Assembly: GCF_015354405.1 (NCBI RefSeq)
Contig: NZ_JADKYP010000006.1
Coordinates: 1-64,000, forward strand
Source of the DNA: Nocardia sp. BSTN01
GTDB taxonomy: Bacteria > Actinomycetota > Actinomycetes > Mycobacteriales > Mycobacteriaceae
Reading direction: 5' to 3'
DNA: 64,000 bases
Shown here in pieces: positions 1 to 8,547 of the stretch (its first letter is position 1; each line of letters begins with the position of its first letter). The notes beneath the pieces are model-generated. The model had not been told where the DNA came from. It did no database searches and saw nothing but the letters and a program-made list of their open reading frames with translations. The position numbers and the translations under genes are program-made.

Positions 1-1
1 A

Positions 2-865
2 CTAGCGGGCGAGGAACGCCGAGACGGTCGCCTCCCACGCCTGCTTCTGCTCGATCATCACCCAGTGTCCGCAGTTCGGGAAGATGTGCACCTCGCCGTG
101 GGGCAGGGTCCGCATCGCGATCAGCGACATGTCGACCGGGCTCACCCGGTCGTCGCGCCCCCACGTGATCAGCGTCGGGACGGCGATCCGGCGCAGATTC
201 GCCCAGCCCGGCGTGACATCGGCGGCGCGCGCTCCCTCTGCCATGCGCGCCAGCGCCGCGCGGCCGTACATCCGCCGTGAATTCTCCAGGACGCCGGGTT
301 CGGTGGCCTGCTGCCAGCGCTGTTCGATCAGCTCCTCGGTCAGCAGAGTCTGGTCGTAGACCATCGAGCGCAGCCAGGCGACCAAACTGTCGCGGGTCGG
401 ATTCTCGACGAATTCGCTGAGCCGGATGATCCCCTCGCCCGGCTGCGGACTGAAGATGTTCGTGCCGATGCCGCCGATGGTGACCAGGCGGTCGACTCGC
501 CGCGGCGCGGCGAGAGCGAATTCCGTTGCCACGAAACCGCCCATCGAGTTGCCGATGATCCGGACGGTCTCGAGCCCGAGTCCGTCCAGGAACGCGGTGA
601 CCGCCAGCTGCGCCGACATCATCGGATGTGCCGCACCGAAGTCGTCGCTGACCCCGAATCCGGGGAACTCGAGCACCAGCGTGCGGTAGTGCCGGGCGAA
701 GGTCGGCACATTACCGCTGAAGTTGCGCCAGCCGGTGACACCGGGCCCCGACCCGTGCAGCATCAGCAGCGGCGGGCCCTCGCCGCTGTCGCGGTAGCGC
801 AGCACGCCGTGTTCGGTGGGCAGTTCCAGTAATTCGGGTACCGAGCGGGTATCGACGGAAGTCAT
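2..865 (-). CDS. Alpha/beta hydrolase, meta-cleavage-product hydrolase-like
   Basis: Cytoplasmic alpha/beta hydrolase of 287 residues, the usual size for carbon-carbon bond hydrolases of the HsaD/BphD group. Visible are the oxyanion-hole segment LHGSGPG near residue 37, the nucleophile elbow GNSMGG (Ser near 108), the acid in GRDDRV and the catalytic His in NCGHWV near the C-terminus. The ATG at the right end is in the expected place and the gene is divergent from a CYP125 gene, with a KstR-type palindrome in the 224-bp gap. That context fits steroid or aromatic ring degradation, but the substrate cannot be read from sequence. An esterase or epoxide-hydrolase role is the main alternative. Confidence 0.85.
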   Translation of the reverse strand: MTSVDTRSVPELLELPTEHGVLRYRDSGEGPPLLMLHGSGPGVTGWRNFSGNVPTFARHYRTLVLEFPGFGVSDDFGAAHPMMSAQLAVTAFLDGLGLETVRIIGNSMGGFVATEFALAAPRRVDRLVTIGGIGTNIFSPQPGEGIIRLSEFVENPTRDSLVAWLRSMVYDQTLLTEELIEQRWQQATEPGVLENSRRMYGRAALARMAEGARAADVTPGWANLRRIAVPTLITWGRDDRVSPVDMSLIAMRTLPHGEVHIFPNCGHWVMIEQKQAWEATVSAFLAR

Positions 866-1057
866 ATCCCGAGCCTGCCATCGCCGCGACCCGGCACTCC
901 CGATATTTCCCGGTCAGCGGTCGCCGATCGGGGGTGAGACCGGAACCTTCCCTGCTTCACAGGCCTCATGAAACCGGTGCGGCGGTCGGCGAGAGTCCTT
1001 GCGGGACTGGGTCCGTTGATCGCGTCCGAGGGCGCGGTGATTGTGCTTGAATACCTC

Positions 1058-1071
1058 TAGAACCTGTTTCA
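1058..1071. promoter_or_regulatory. KstR-type operator upstream of CYP125
   Basis: TAGAACCTGTTTCA matches the known KstR consensus TNNAACNNGTTNNA at every fixed position. It lies 19 bp before the P450 start and inside the divergent promoter region shared with the hydrolase. KstR is the TetR repressor of cholesterol catabolism in mycolate actinomycetes; regulation here is inferred from the motif. Confidence 0.6.
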
Positions 1072-1089
1072 GTCAGCGATGACGGTCCG

Positions 1090-2340
1090 GTGGTTGATAT
1101 GCGTGCGACACGTCCCGATATCCCGGCGAATTTCGACGTCACGGATCCGGATATGTGGGCCCGGCGGGTGCCGGTCGAAGAGCTGGCGGAACTGCGTCGT
1201 GCGGCTCCGATCTGGTGGAATTCGAAGCCGCCTCACAGCGACGGTTTTCCGGACGACGGATTCTGGGTCGTGACCAAACACGCCGACGTCAAAGAGGTGT
1301 CTCGGCGCAGCGATGTGTTCTCCAATGCCGAGAACACCGCGCTGCCGCGCTACGGCGTCGAACTCACCCCCGAGCGGATGGATATGCAGCGGCTCGTCCT
1401 GCTCAATCAGGATGCGCCGCAGCACACCAGGATGCGCAAGCTGATCTCGAAAGGTTTCACCCCGCGGTCCGTCAACGGGCTGCGCGCGGAGTTGTCCGCC
1501 CGCGCCGAGGCCATCGTGGCCGCGGCCGCCGAGGCGGGCGCGGGTGATTTCGTCACGCAGGTGGCATGCGAACTGCCGTTGCAGGCGATCGCGGAATTGA
1601 TCGGCGTGCCGCAGGAGGACCGGATGAAGATCTTCCGGTGGTCCAACGAGATGATCGGCTACGACGACCCGGAGTATGCGGGCGTGGACCCGCTGGCCGC
1701 CTCTACCGAACTCCTGGCCTATGCCTGGCAGATGGCCGAAGACAGAAAGTCGTGGCCCGCCGACGATATCGTGACCGAACTGGTCCACGCCGACGTCGAC
1801 GGGGAAGCGCTGACCTCGGAGGAATTCGGTTTCTTCGTCATCCTTCTGGCCGTGGCGGGCAATGAGACCACCCGTAACGCGATCACGCACGGAATGATCG
1901 CATTCCTCGAAAATCCCGGCCAATGGGAGCTTTTCAAAACACAGCGGCCCAAGACCGCCGTCGACGAGATCGTCCGCTGGGCGACGCCGGTGAGTACGTT
2001 CCAGCGAACCGCGCTGGAGGACACCGAACTCGGCGGCGTGCGCATCCGGAAGGGGCAGCGGGTACTGATCGTCTACCGATCCGCGAATTTCGACGAAGAG
2101 GTCTTCGACGCTCCGTTCACCTTCGACATCACCCGAGACCCCAATCCGCACTTGGCCTTCGGTGGTACGGGCGCCCACTTCTGCATCGGGGCCAATCTGG
2201 CCAGACTGGAGATCGACCTGATCTTCAATGCCGTCGCCGACCACCTCCCCGACATCACCAAGCTGGGCGATCCGCGGCGGTTACGGTCGGGCTGGTTGAA
2301 CGGCATCAAGGAATTCCAGGTGCGCTACCGGGGCGAGTGA
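1090..2340 (+). CDS. cyp125: Cytochrome P450, CYP125 family (steroid C26/27 monooxygenase-like)
   Basis: Heme monooxygenase of 416 residues that closely follows CYP125A1, the enzyme that oxidises the terminal methyl of the cholesterol side chain. Visible are the I-helix AGNETT (256-261), ExxR in DEIVRW (293-296), and the heme loop FGGTGAHFCIG with Cys365. Diagnostic CYP125 stretches include PQEDR, YDDPEYA and RSGWLNGIK near the C-terminus. GTG at 1090 is the longest start; ATG at 1099 is equally plausible. It is preceded by a consensus KstR box and has a paralogue at 50967. Needs ferredoxin and reductase partners not seen in the window. Confidence 0.93.
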   Translation: MVDMRATRPDIPANFDVTDPDMWARRVPVEELAELRRAAPIWWNSKPPHSDGFPDDGFWVVTKHADVKEVSRRSDVFSNAENTALPRYGVELTPERMDMQRLVLLNQDAPQHTRMRKLISKGFTPRSVNGLRAELSARAEAIVAAAAEAGAGDFVTQVACELPLQAIAELIGVPQEDRMKIFRWSNEMIGYDDPEYAGVDPLAASTELLAYAWQMAEDRKSWPADDIVTELVHADVDGEALTSEEFGFFVILLAVAGNETTRNAITHGMIAFLENPGQWELFKTQRPKTAVDEIVRWATPVSTFQRTALEDTELGGVRIRKGQRVLIVYRSANFDEEVFDAPFTFDITRDPNPHLAFGGTGAHFCIGANLARLEIDLIFNAVADHLPDITKLGDPRRLRSGWLNGIKEFQVRYRGE

Positions 2341-2431
2341 AGGGCCGCCTGCCACCACCGGTTGGCGTGGACGCACCGAACCGCCGATGATTTTCGGCCG
2401 CACGCGTCGTCTCTTCTGCGAACTCGACAGA

Positions 2432-2977
2432 ATGGATGAACCGATGCAGATCCTGGCCCGCCTGTGCATGACCGCTGATGGTTACGTGACGACTCCGGAC
2501 GGCTGGCCGCCCCAGGTCGTGGACCCGGTGCACGGTCCGGGCAGTCACGGCATCGCCGAATTTCTGCGCACCTGCGAGGCCGCCCTGATGGGACGCACGA
2601 CGTTCGAACCGGCGCTGTCCGCCGATCGCTGGCCGTGGCCGGACCTGGAGGTTTTCGTGCTGGGTTCGCGCCGGCCCGACGGCACGCCCGACGAGGTGAC
2701 CATCGACGACGATCCGGTGCGGCTGCTGGAGAAGGTCCGTGCGACCAATCGCGGCGGCGATGTTCACCTGATCGGGGGGCCCGCCACGATCGAGACCTAT
2801 CGCGCGCTCGGCGTGGTCGACAAACTCGAGCTCGTGATCCTGCCGTTCTTCGTCGGCAGCGGCGTACGCCTGACCGATTCGCTGGACCCGCGGACCGATC
2901 TCGAATTCGAGAGTTCGCGGCCGTTGGACGGCGGTGGCGTGGAGATCGTCTACCGAGTGTTGCCGGCCGCCGGATAA
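2432..2977 (+). CDS. RibD C-terminal / dihydrofolate-reductase-like protein
   Basis: Single-domain NADPH-type reductase fold of the RibD C-terminal family, about 181 residues. Signature features are ARLCMTADGYV near the N-terminus, LMGRTTFE at about 60 and VHLIGGPATIETYRALGVVDKLEL further on. Members are often annotated dihydrofolate reductase family protein, but most have no proven substrate. An in-frame ATG exists at 2387; ATG 2432 (or 2444) fits the family start better. The 3' end overlaps the convergent GGDEF gene by 28 bp. Confidence 0.8.
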   Translation: MDEPMQILARLCMTADGYVTTPDGWPPQVVDPVHGPGSHGIAEFLRTCEAALMGRTTFEPALSADRWPWPDLEVFVLGSRRPDGTPDEVTIDDDPVRLLEKVRATNRGGDVHLIGGPATIETYRALGVVDKLELVILPFFVGSGVRLTDSLDPRTDLEFESSRPLDGGGVEIVYRVLPAAG

Positions 2978-4341
2978 TCGCTGTCGAAGCCCTCGCCGGC
3001 GGGCTCTGCAGCGTGGACGGTGTGCAGGATCCAGTTGCCGCGGGCGCCGGATTTGGCGTCGTACAGCGAGGTGTCGGCCGCGTCGAGCAGCCATTCGGGG
3101 TCCTTGCCGGCGACCGGTGTGACGACGGCGCCGATGCTGGCGGAAATGTGGAGCCTGTGCCCGCCGACGATGAGGGGGTGCGACAGTGCGCCGCGGAGGC
3201 GATCGGCGACAGCGGAGACCCGTCGCGTATCGGCCGGGGGCGGGATGAGGGTGACGAACTCGTCGCCGCCGATCCGGGCGACCAGGCATCCGTCGTCCTG
3301 CAGGCTGTCGTGCAGGCGACGAGCGACGGTGGCCAGCACCTGATCGCCGACACCGTGACCGTATCGGTCGTTGACCTCCTTGAAGTGGTCCAGATCGGTG
3401 AAGCACAGCCCCATCAGATCGTTCTCGCCGGCCGCGGAGATCACCGCTCTGAGCGTGTCGAGCAGGTGTCGGCGGTTGGGCAGCTCGGTGAGGGCGTCGT
3501 GGCGCGCCTGGTAGTGGAGCTGCTCCTGCAGTTGGTGGCGTTCGGTGACGTCCTCACCGATGGCGAGTAGATAGTCCGGCCCGAAGGCGCTCCGGACATA
3601 GGTGATCGCGAAGGTGGCCCATCCTGTGCTGCCGTCCGCGCGCTGGAGGCGCCGTTCGATCTTCGCGGTACCGGCCCTGGCCGGTACCAGGTCGTCGTAG
3701 ACCATCTGGCGGATCGCGGCCTGGTCGTCGGGGTGGGCGAAGTCGTAGACGCTGATTCCGCGCAGCGAGTCGACCGGTACGCCGATCATGTCGGCCAGAT
3801 GCGGATTGGCTTCCAGCAGAACACCGTTGGTGTCACCGATAGCGATGGCGATGGAGGCGTGGTCGAACACGAGCCGGAACCGGCGCTGGCCTTCCTCGAC
3901 ATCGTCGGCCCGGATCGCTTCGGCCAGGAAGTGGTGGCCGTGGCCGAACGCGACGAGCAGGGCGGCCATGCGCCGGTCGGTATCGGGGTGATCGCTGAAT
4001 TCCGTGAGCCTGTGCAGAACCGGGGCGGACACGACCGGGACCGCCGGATCGGTGAGCCGGGCACCCGCCAGCGCCGCTCCCGCTCGGGATCCGGCGGCCG
4101 CGTCGAAGATCTCCGCGGTGAGACCGGCGTGCAGTTCTTCCAGCAGATCGCGCAGAAACGAAATTTCTACGTCGGCGTAGGAAGGATGGGCGGTGATCGT
4201 CGCGAGCGCGCGCTCCCATTGCTGGGCGAGTGCCGTGCTCAGATCATCCACTCCAACTCCCCATGTCCGATGCGCTTGTGCTGCTACTTCGGGTGCCCGG
4301 TGATACTCCCCTGGCTGGTACTGCTGATCGAGACGCTGCAA
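2950..4341 (-). CDS. PAS-GGDEF diguanylate cyclase
   Basis: Predicted cytosolic diguanylate cyclase of 463 residues. The order is an N-terminal helical region (about 30-140), a PAS domain (about 153-265, ending in the typical LAIGEDVTER linker), then a GGDEF domain from about 275 with intact GGDEF at 358-362 and the substrate segment FTDLDHFKEVND. No RxxD inhibitory site is visible just before GGDEF. No transmembrane helix. Alternative GTG starts occur near residues 29-31. It starts 45 bp after the terpene synthase stop on the same strand, so the two may be co-transcribed. It overlaps the convergent RibD-like gene by 28 bp. Confidence 0.88.
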   Translation of the reverse strand: MQRLDQQYQPGEYHRAPEVAAQAHRTWGVGVDDLSTALAQQWERALATITAHPSYADVEISFLRDLLEELHAGLTAEIFDAAAGSRAGAALAGARLTDPAVPVVSAPVLHRLTEFSDHPDTDRRMAALLVAFGHGHHFLAEAIRADDVEEGQRRFRLVFDHASIAIAIGDTNGVLLEANPHLADMIGVPVDSLRGISVYDFAHPDDQAAIRQMVYDDLVPARAGTAKIERRLQRADGSTGWATFAITYVRSAFGPDYLLAIGEDVTERHQLQEQLHYQARHDALTELPNRRHLLDTLRAVISAAGENDLMGLCFTDLDHFKEVNDRYGHGVGDQVLATVARRLHDSLQDDGCLVARIGGDEFVTLIPPPADTRRVSAVADRLRGALSHPLIVGGHRLHISASIGAVVTPVAGKDPEWLLDAADTSLYDAKSGARGNWILHTVHAAEPAGEGFDSDYPAAGNTR

Positions 4342-4386
4342 TCAAAGGTACTGCATGCCCGATTCGTCACGTCATCGGCGGACTAC

Positions 4387-5565
4387 TCAGGTGTGGTGGG
4401 CTTCGGCGAATATCGACCGGCCCTTGTAGCGCGAGGTGGCGCATTGCCACACCCAGCTCGCTTGCACGCATTGGTCGAGGTCGTCGGCATAGGCGGTGAC
4501 GGCGGTGGCCAGCGGTGGACCGAGTGCGGCGCAGCGGTCCAGGAGGTCCTGGCGCAGCGCGCGGAAGTGTGTGAATCGCTCGCGCACGATCTGCGCCGCG
4601 CCGAGCACGGCGTCGGCCAGCGTCGCGCCGGGCGTATTGAGCAGCAGAATCGAGATGAGGTTGAAATCCGAACGGTCCACGATGACTTCCTTCTCGAAGG
4701 AGAAGACATCGTTCATCAGGGCGCCGACCTCGGCGGTCAGGCGTTCCAGCGTGCGGAGGTCCTCGGCGAGGCCGGCGGCCGTGAGCCGATCCCAGGGCAG
4801 GGTGGTGTCGCGTGCGAACTCGCACAGCTGGATGGCGGGGTACATCCCCGAGACTTCGTTTCGCAGGGCGATGTAGTCGTCGACGCTGAGCAGGTCACCG
4901 CGCGCGCCGACGTTCTGATCGCGGATAGCCGAGCGCAGGTGGTCGATCGTCGATGCGCGGAATCGCTGCAACCATACGGGCTCGGCTTGCTCGGTGAGGG
5001 TCGTCAGGAATTCGACGCTCGCCTCGACAATGGGCGTGGAGATGTCCGGCCGGATCCGGCCGGACTCGAATAATCGACACAGATGGTCGACCTCCCGCTG
5101 TGCCTGCGCACGTTCGTCCTCGGACAGATGGCTGAACTTCTCGCGTCCCACCGTGTCGTTGAGCGCGAACAGGATCGCGTTGTAGACACCGATCGTCGTC
5201 ATCCGCGGTAGGTCTATCGTGCGCGGATGCAGGTAGGGTGTCATCGAATTGTAGGCGGCACCACCGCTTTCCAGCCAGATCCGGTGTCTGCGACAGAACG
5301 TCTCGACCGCCTCGCACGCCTCGGCGCCGAACCGGTTCGGCGCGAAAGTGTCACAGTATTCGGCGATATCGCAGTCGTCGGTGCTGAACAGCGCGCGCAG
5401 CGACCATCGATCCCCGTGCAGAAGTGACTGGTATTCGGTGTGCATGGCGGCGATATCCGATTCGAAATGAGGCATGTACTGCACGAACGTCTCCCAACCA
5501 AGAGCGGCATCAGCCGACCCTAAAGTATCGCCGACAGTTGGCGATACCCGGTACCAGTGTCTCAT
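4387..5565 (-). CDS. Class I terpene synthase with degenerate first metal-binding motif
   Basis: Bacterial class I terpene cyclase, 392 residues from the longest start. The second metal site (NSE triad) is canonical, NDVFSFEKE at 285-293; the pyrophosphate-sensor Arg is probably R235 and the C-terminal RY pair is 379-380. The aspartate-rich DDxxD motif is replaced by NDTVGRE at about 136-142. Product cannot be predicted. Residues 7-14 of the long form coincide with a perfect inverted repeat (5525-5547), so the true start may be GTG at 5484, preceded by GGGAG, giving about 365 residues. Followed on the same strand by a GGDEF gene. No prenyltransferase or P450 sits directly beside it. Confidence 0.8.
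   Translation of the reverse strand: MRHWYRVSPTVGDTLGSADAALGWETFVQYMPHFESDIAAMHTEYQSLLHGDRWSLRALFSTDDCDIAEYCDTFAPNRFGAEACEAVETFCRRHRIWLESGGAAYNSMTPYLHPRTIDLPRMTTIGVYNAILFALNDTVGREKFSHLSEDERAQAQREVDHLCRLFESGRIRPDISTPIVEASVEFLTTLTEQAEPVWLQRFRASTIDHLRSAIRDQNVGARGDLLSVDDYIALRNEVSGMYPAIQLCEFARDTTLPWDRLTAAGLAEDLRTLERLTAEVGALMNDVFSFEKEVIVDRSDFNLISILLLNTPGATLADAVLGAAQIVRERFTHFRALRQDLLDRCAALGPPLATAVTAYADDLDQCVQASWVWQCATSRYKGRSIFAEAHHT
5525..5547. promoter_or_regulatory. Perfect inverted repeat at terpene synthase 5' end
   Basis: GTATCGCC-N7-GGCGATAC, an 8-bp perfect inverted repeat with a 7-bp spacer, the geometry of a dimeric regulator site. It would lie inside the coding region if the 5565 start is used, but just upstream if translation starts at 5484. 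Confidence 0.45.
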
Positions 5566-5920
5566 CGGACGCCGGACGCGCGAAGCGGACGCGTTTCAGA
5601 ATTTGCCGCGGTGGGGATTGCGCTGGGCTTGTGGTTCAGGTTGGGGCCGAGACGAGTCGAGTCTTGCCTCGGTCCAAGGGGCACTGCGGTGCTGGTTGCT
5701 CCGCTTCGTCGTGATGGTGGCGTCGGCGCGGACCGCAGCGGCTCACGGTCGACTAAACAAACGACACGACTGCCGCGGCAGTACGATTCGCGACGGTGAG
5801 TGTCGACCTTTCGTCGGAGCCGGCGAATGTGGTCCGGCCGCCGGAGTCGTCGGGCCGCCCGTGGTGTAGCGCGGATCGTTGGTGTGGCGCAGCGATCAGC
5901 CCTGGCATCAGCGAAAGGTC
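5566..5920. other. Intergenic region with 14-bp palindrome
   Basis: No gene is supported in this 355-bp stretch between the divergent terpene synthase and ComB-like genes. It contains the perfect palindrome ACTGCCGCGGCAGT at 5769-5782, a possible operator for the ComB-like gene. Confidence 0.4.
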
Positions 5921-6676
5921 ATGGGAGTGAACGCAGGAATCTTCCGGCAGCAGAACTACCGCATCCGCCTCGAGTGGGGGCGGGAGGGAGTCGAGCAGCT
6001 CGGCCCGGAGTGCGGGGCACTGATCATCGTCGATGTTCTTTCCTTCTCGACATCGGTGGACATCGCGGTCTCCCGGGGCGGTCGGGTACTGCCGCTACCG
6101 CTGCGGCGCGCCGATCCCCGAGCCGCCGTCGTAGCCAAGCGAGCCGGTGCCGTGCTGGCCGCTGCGAAACACGACAGTGGATGGTCGCTGAGTCCCTCGT
6201 CCCTGGTCGAACTTCCGGCAGGCACGTTGCTGGCGTTGCCGTCACCGAACGGCGCGACGCTATCGGCCTGTGCCGCCCGATTCGATACGACTGTGTTCGC
6301 CGGCTCGCTCCGCAATGCCGATGCGGTCGCGACGGCCGCGATCGCCGCCGCCGGTGATCGGCCCGTCGGCATCATTCCGGCGGGCGAGCGGTGGGGAATC
6401 GTCGACGGGCCGCTGCGCCCGAGCCTCGAAGACCACCTGGGCGCGGGCGCGATTTCCGCCGCACTACTCGCGCACGATGGCGACGGCTCACCGGAGGCCC
6501 GACTTGCCGCCATCGGATTCCGCTCCGCGGCAAGCGAATTGCCCGCACTTCTGGCCGAGGCGATCTCCGGCCGGGAACTGACCGACATGGGGCTGGCTCG
6601 TGACGTCCACCTCGCCGCGCAGTGGAACGCCAGTACGGCCGCGCCCGTGCTGGTCGACGGAATCTATCGAGGGTGA
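5921..6676 (+). CDS. ComB-family 2-phosphosulfolactate phosphatase-like protein
   Basis: About 251 residues, resembling ComB (Mg-dependent 2-phosphosulfolactate phosphatase first known from coenzyme M synthesis). Supporting segments are the VDVLSFSTSVD strand-loop near residue 37 and SPNGA near 110. Actinomycetes do not make coenzyme M, so the substrate here is unknown; sulfolactate metabolism is a guess. The frame is open from a TTG at 5879, but ATG 5921 has GAAAGG about 5 nt upstream and is preferred. Stands alone, with a possible hairpin terminator just downstream. Confidence 0.75.
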   Translation: MGVNAGIFRQQNYRIRLEWGREGVEQLGPECGALIIVDVLSFSTSVDIAVSRGGRVLPLPLRRADPRAAVVAKRAGAVLAAAKHDSGWSLSPSSLVELPAGTLLALPSPNGATLSACAARFDTTVFAGSLRNADAVATAAIAAAGDRPVGIIPAGERWGIVDGPLRPSLEDHLGAGAISAALLAHDGDGSPEARLAAIGFRSAASELPALLAEAISGRELTDMGLARDVHLAAQWNASTAAPVLVDGIYRG

Positions 6677-6710
6677 ACATATTCGAGCGATGCCCACCGT
6701 GCCATTGCGG

Positions 6711-6753
6711 CCGACACCGACCGGCATCTTCCGTGGGATGAGTGCGGTGTCGG
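6711..6753 (+). terminator. Candidate hairpin terminator
   Basis: CCGACACCG (6711-6719) and CGGTGTCGG (6745-6753) form a 9-bp perfect stem with a 25-nt loop, 34 bp after the ComB-like stop. No T-tract, which is common in actinomycetes. Confidence 0.4.
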
Positions 6754-7000
6754 TCGGGAAGGGAAATGCGCCGACCGGCAAATGCGGTAGAAGCTGAACT
6801 TGCTTGGTTCACCTATTAGGGCCGGGCTGTCCTTCAATTGAATGATTCCATCCCTGATTATTGGCATGTTAGCCTATAAATTTACTGATCCTGGCCCGAA
6901 ACCAGCGCTTCCGATTTTTTCGCATAGAAGTGTTGTTCAACTCTGCTCGGGTGTATGGTTCATCGGTCGCATAAGGCAGATCTCGAAAGGCGGGGGTTTG

Positions 7001-7288
7001 ATGAAAATCACGATGAAGATCGCAGCTTGCTCTACTCTGATAATCGGATTGTGCAGCACCGGAGTTTGCTCCGCTGAACCGAGCTCGGTGTCCGGTGACC
7101 CCGCGCAACCCGTTATAGCTGGGGCGATCGATATCTTCCGCACGCTCATGGATGACATACGTTGTTGGGGTAGCCCTGTGGCCTTTCCTGTCGGCAGTGG
7201 CGGCGGTGGTCTGCCGGGAGGAGTCGCGCCGCAGGATCAGCAGCAACAGACCTGGGTTTGCTTTCCGGACACGGGCTCGGCGGGGTAG
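7001..7288 (+). CDS. Small secreted protein
   Basis: Ninety-five residues: basic start MKITMK, hydrophobic core TLIIGLCSTGV and a probable signal peptidase I site after CSA, leaving about 66 mature residues rich in Gly and Gln (GSGGGGLPGG then QDQQQQ) with two Cys. The ATG at 7001 follows a strong GAAAGGCGGGGG Shine-Dalgarno. No family recognised. It lies in the AT-rich islet and slightly overlaps the possible upstream extension of the next gene. Confidence 0.55.
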   Translation: MKITMKIAACSTLIIGLCSTGVCSAEPSSVSGDPAQPVIAGAIDIFRTLMDDIRCWGSPVAFPVGSGGGGLPGGVAPQDQQQQTWVCFPDTGSAG

Positions 7289-7299
7289 GGGACATTTTC

Positions 7300-8043
7300 T
7301 TGCTGGAATCACCACCTACTGCCTCCGGGCCGGCCTCGGAGAATACCGAATATTCGGATGACGCGATCGCCGACGACAAGCGTGGCTCGGTACCTGAGAG
7401 GGTGGCGACCATCGGCGCCGGCCGTGGCGCCGGGCTGCTGTGGTGGCGTCATCGTCGAACCGATCGGGCGGCACGGAAAAAGCGTAAGAAGAAAAGGAAG
7501 AAGCCGGACTCTGCCATCCGAGCTGCTCGCATAAACCAAATTTCCTCCCTGGCGGCCGTGATCGTCACGGGAGTGGTCGCGATCGTGACGACTTCTCATA
7601 CGGCGCAGTCGGCGTCCGACTCCGTCAGAGAACAGATACAAAGTGCAAATACGCGATCCCGAGAAGAGTTTCTGACAAAGGAACAAGAGGGGGCGTATAC
7701 CGAGTACATGAACGCTTTGAACGATCTCATACAACGAGCTGACGTCGTGTCAAGGGCCCTGTCTTCACCGAGCCTTCCGGATAGAAGCGCTGTCTCCTCC
7801 TCGGGCGAGTGGAAGGAACTGCACGATGCTCACCAAACGGCTGTGAAAGCTCAGATAAAAATAAACTTTTTGTCTTCCGCCGGAGTCACCAAAGAGACGG
7901 ACAAAATCGGGGGGCTTCTGGACAGGCTGGAGGCGCCGTTGATGCGGTTCCAGCCACTTGACCCGAATGTGGAAAAGGAGTTGATAGAAGCCGAGGAGGC
8001 CTTCGCCAATGCTGCCAGGGCCGACCTACACGCAGACGGCTGA
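7300..8043 (+). CDS. Hypothetical membrane protein with basic patch
   Basis: About 247 residues, family unknown. An acidic/neutral N-terminal part is followed by a dense basic run (KKRKKKRKK), one hydrophobic segment (SLAAVIVTGVVAIVTT) that could span the membrane, and a long charged helical C-terminal part. One pass with the basic side inside is likely. The start is uncertain: TTG 7300 follows GGGGTAGGGG, while the frame is open from TTG 7258. Codon use (many AGA, ATA, AAA, TTT) is unlike the rest of the window and suggests recent acquisition. Confidence 0.5.
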   Translation: MLESPPTASGPASENTEYSDDAIADDKRGSVPERVATIGAGRGAGLLWWRHRRTDRAARKKRKKKRKKPDSAIRAARINQISSLAAVIVTGVVAIVTTSHTAQSASDSVREQIQSANTRSREEFLTKEQEGAYTEYMNALNDLIQRADVVSRALSSPSLPDRSAVSSSGEWKELHDAHQTAVKAQIKINFLSSAGVTKETDKIGGLLDRLEAPLMRFQPLDPNVEKELIEAEEAFANAARADLHADG

Positions 8044-8193
8044 CAGCGCATGTTTGCCATCGAGCCCCCACCCTCCTCTGCGATGACTCGAGCCTTCATT
8101 GTGCGCTGGGGCTGAGCGCCCCGATCGCGTCGGTGTTCGCCAGTGGCGGCGGTCACTCTTGACCGATCGAAGTCGGTGACGTTAAGGGGTGAA

Positions 8194-8547
8194 ATGTCGT
8201 CTTCGACAGGACGTTTCGTTAGCGAAACTGTAGCTGTTCTCGCTGTCGTCCTCGGCGTCTTCGGGATGCTGGTGGTCGCGGCGCCGGTAGGGTCTGCCGA
8301 TCCGTCCGGAACTCGGGGCGATCAACACCGGCATCATTCGCGACTGGGACGTCGAGATCAGCAAGGTCGTCAGCGGCGCCAGAGTTGCCGACGGGATCCC
8401 GCAGCAGAACGTCTCGCTGGGCAAGATTCCGCTCTACGTCGGCGACAACGCCATCCCCGACTACATCCTGATGTGGGCGATCGGCGACCAGGGATGGAAT
8501 CCCGGGCCCGTGCTGATCCAGAATTTCTCACAGGATCGAGACGATGA
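8194..8547 (+). pseudogene. Frameshifted secreted protein gene upstream of SUKH gene
   Basis: Starts well: ATG 8194 after AAGGGGTG, then a signal peptide (MSSSTGRF, hydrophobic core VAVLAVVLGVFGMLVV, cleavage near GSA). Near 8295-8300 the coding signal moves to another frame, which reads PELGAINTGIIRDWDVEIS and later IPDYILMWAIGDQGW with strongly GC-biased third positions up to about 8535. The original frame meets TGA at 8545-8547, overlapping the ATG of the SUKH gene. One indel near 8300 would restore a secreted protein. Because SUKH proteins are often immunity proteins, the broken gene could be a toxin remnant; that is inference. Confidence 0.5.
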
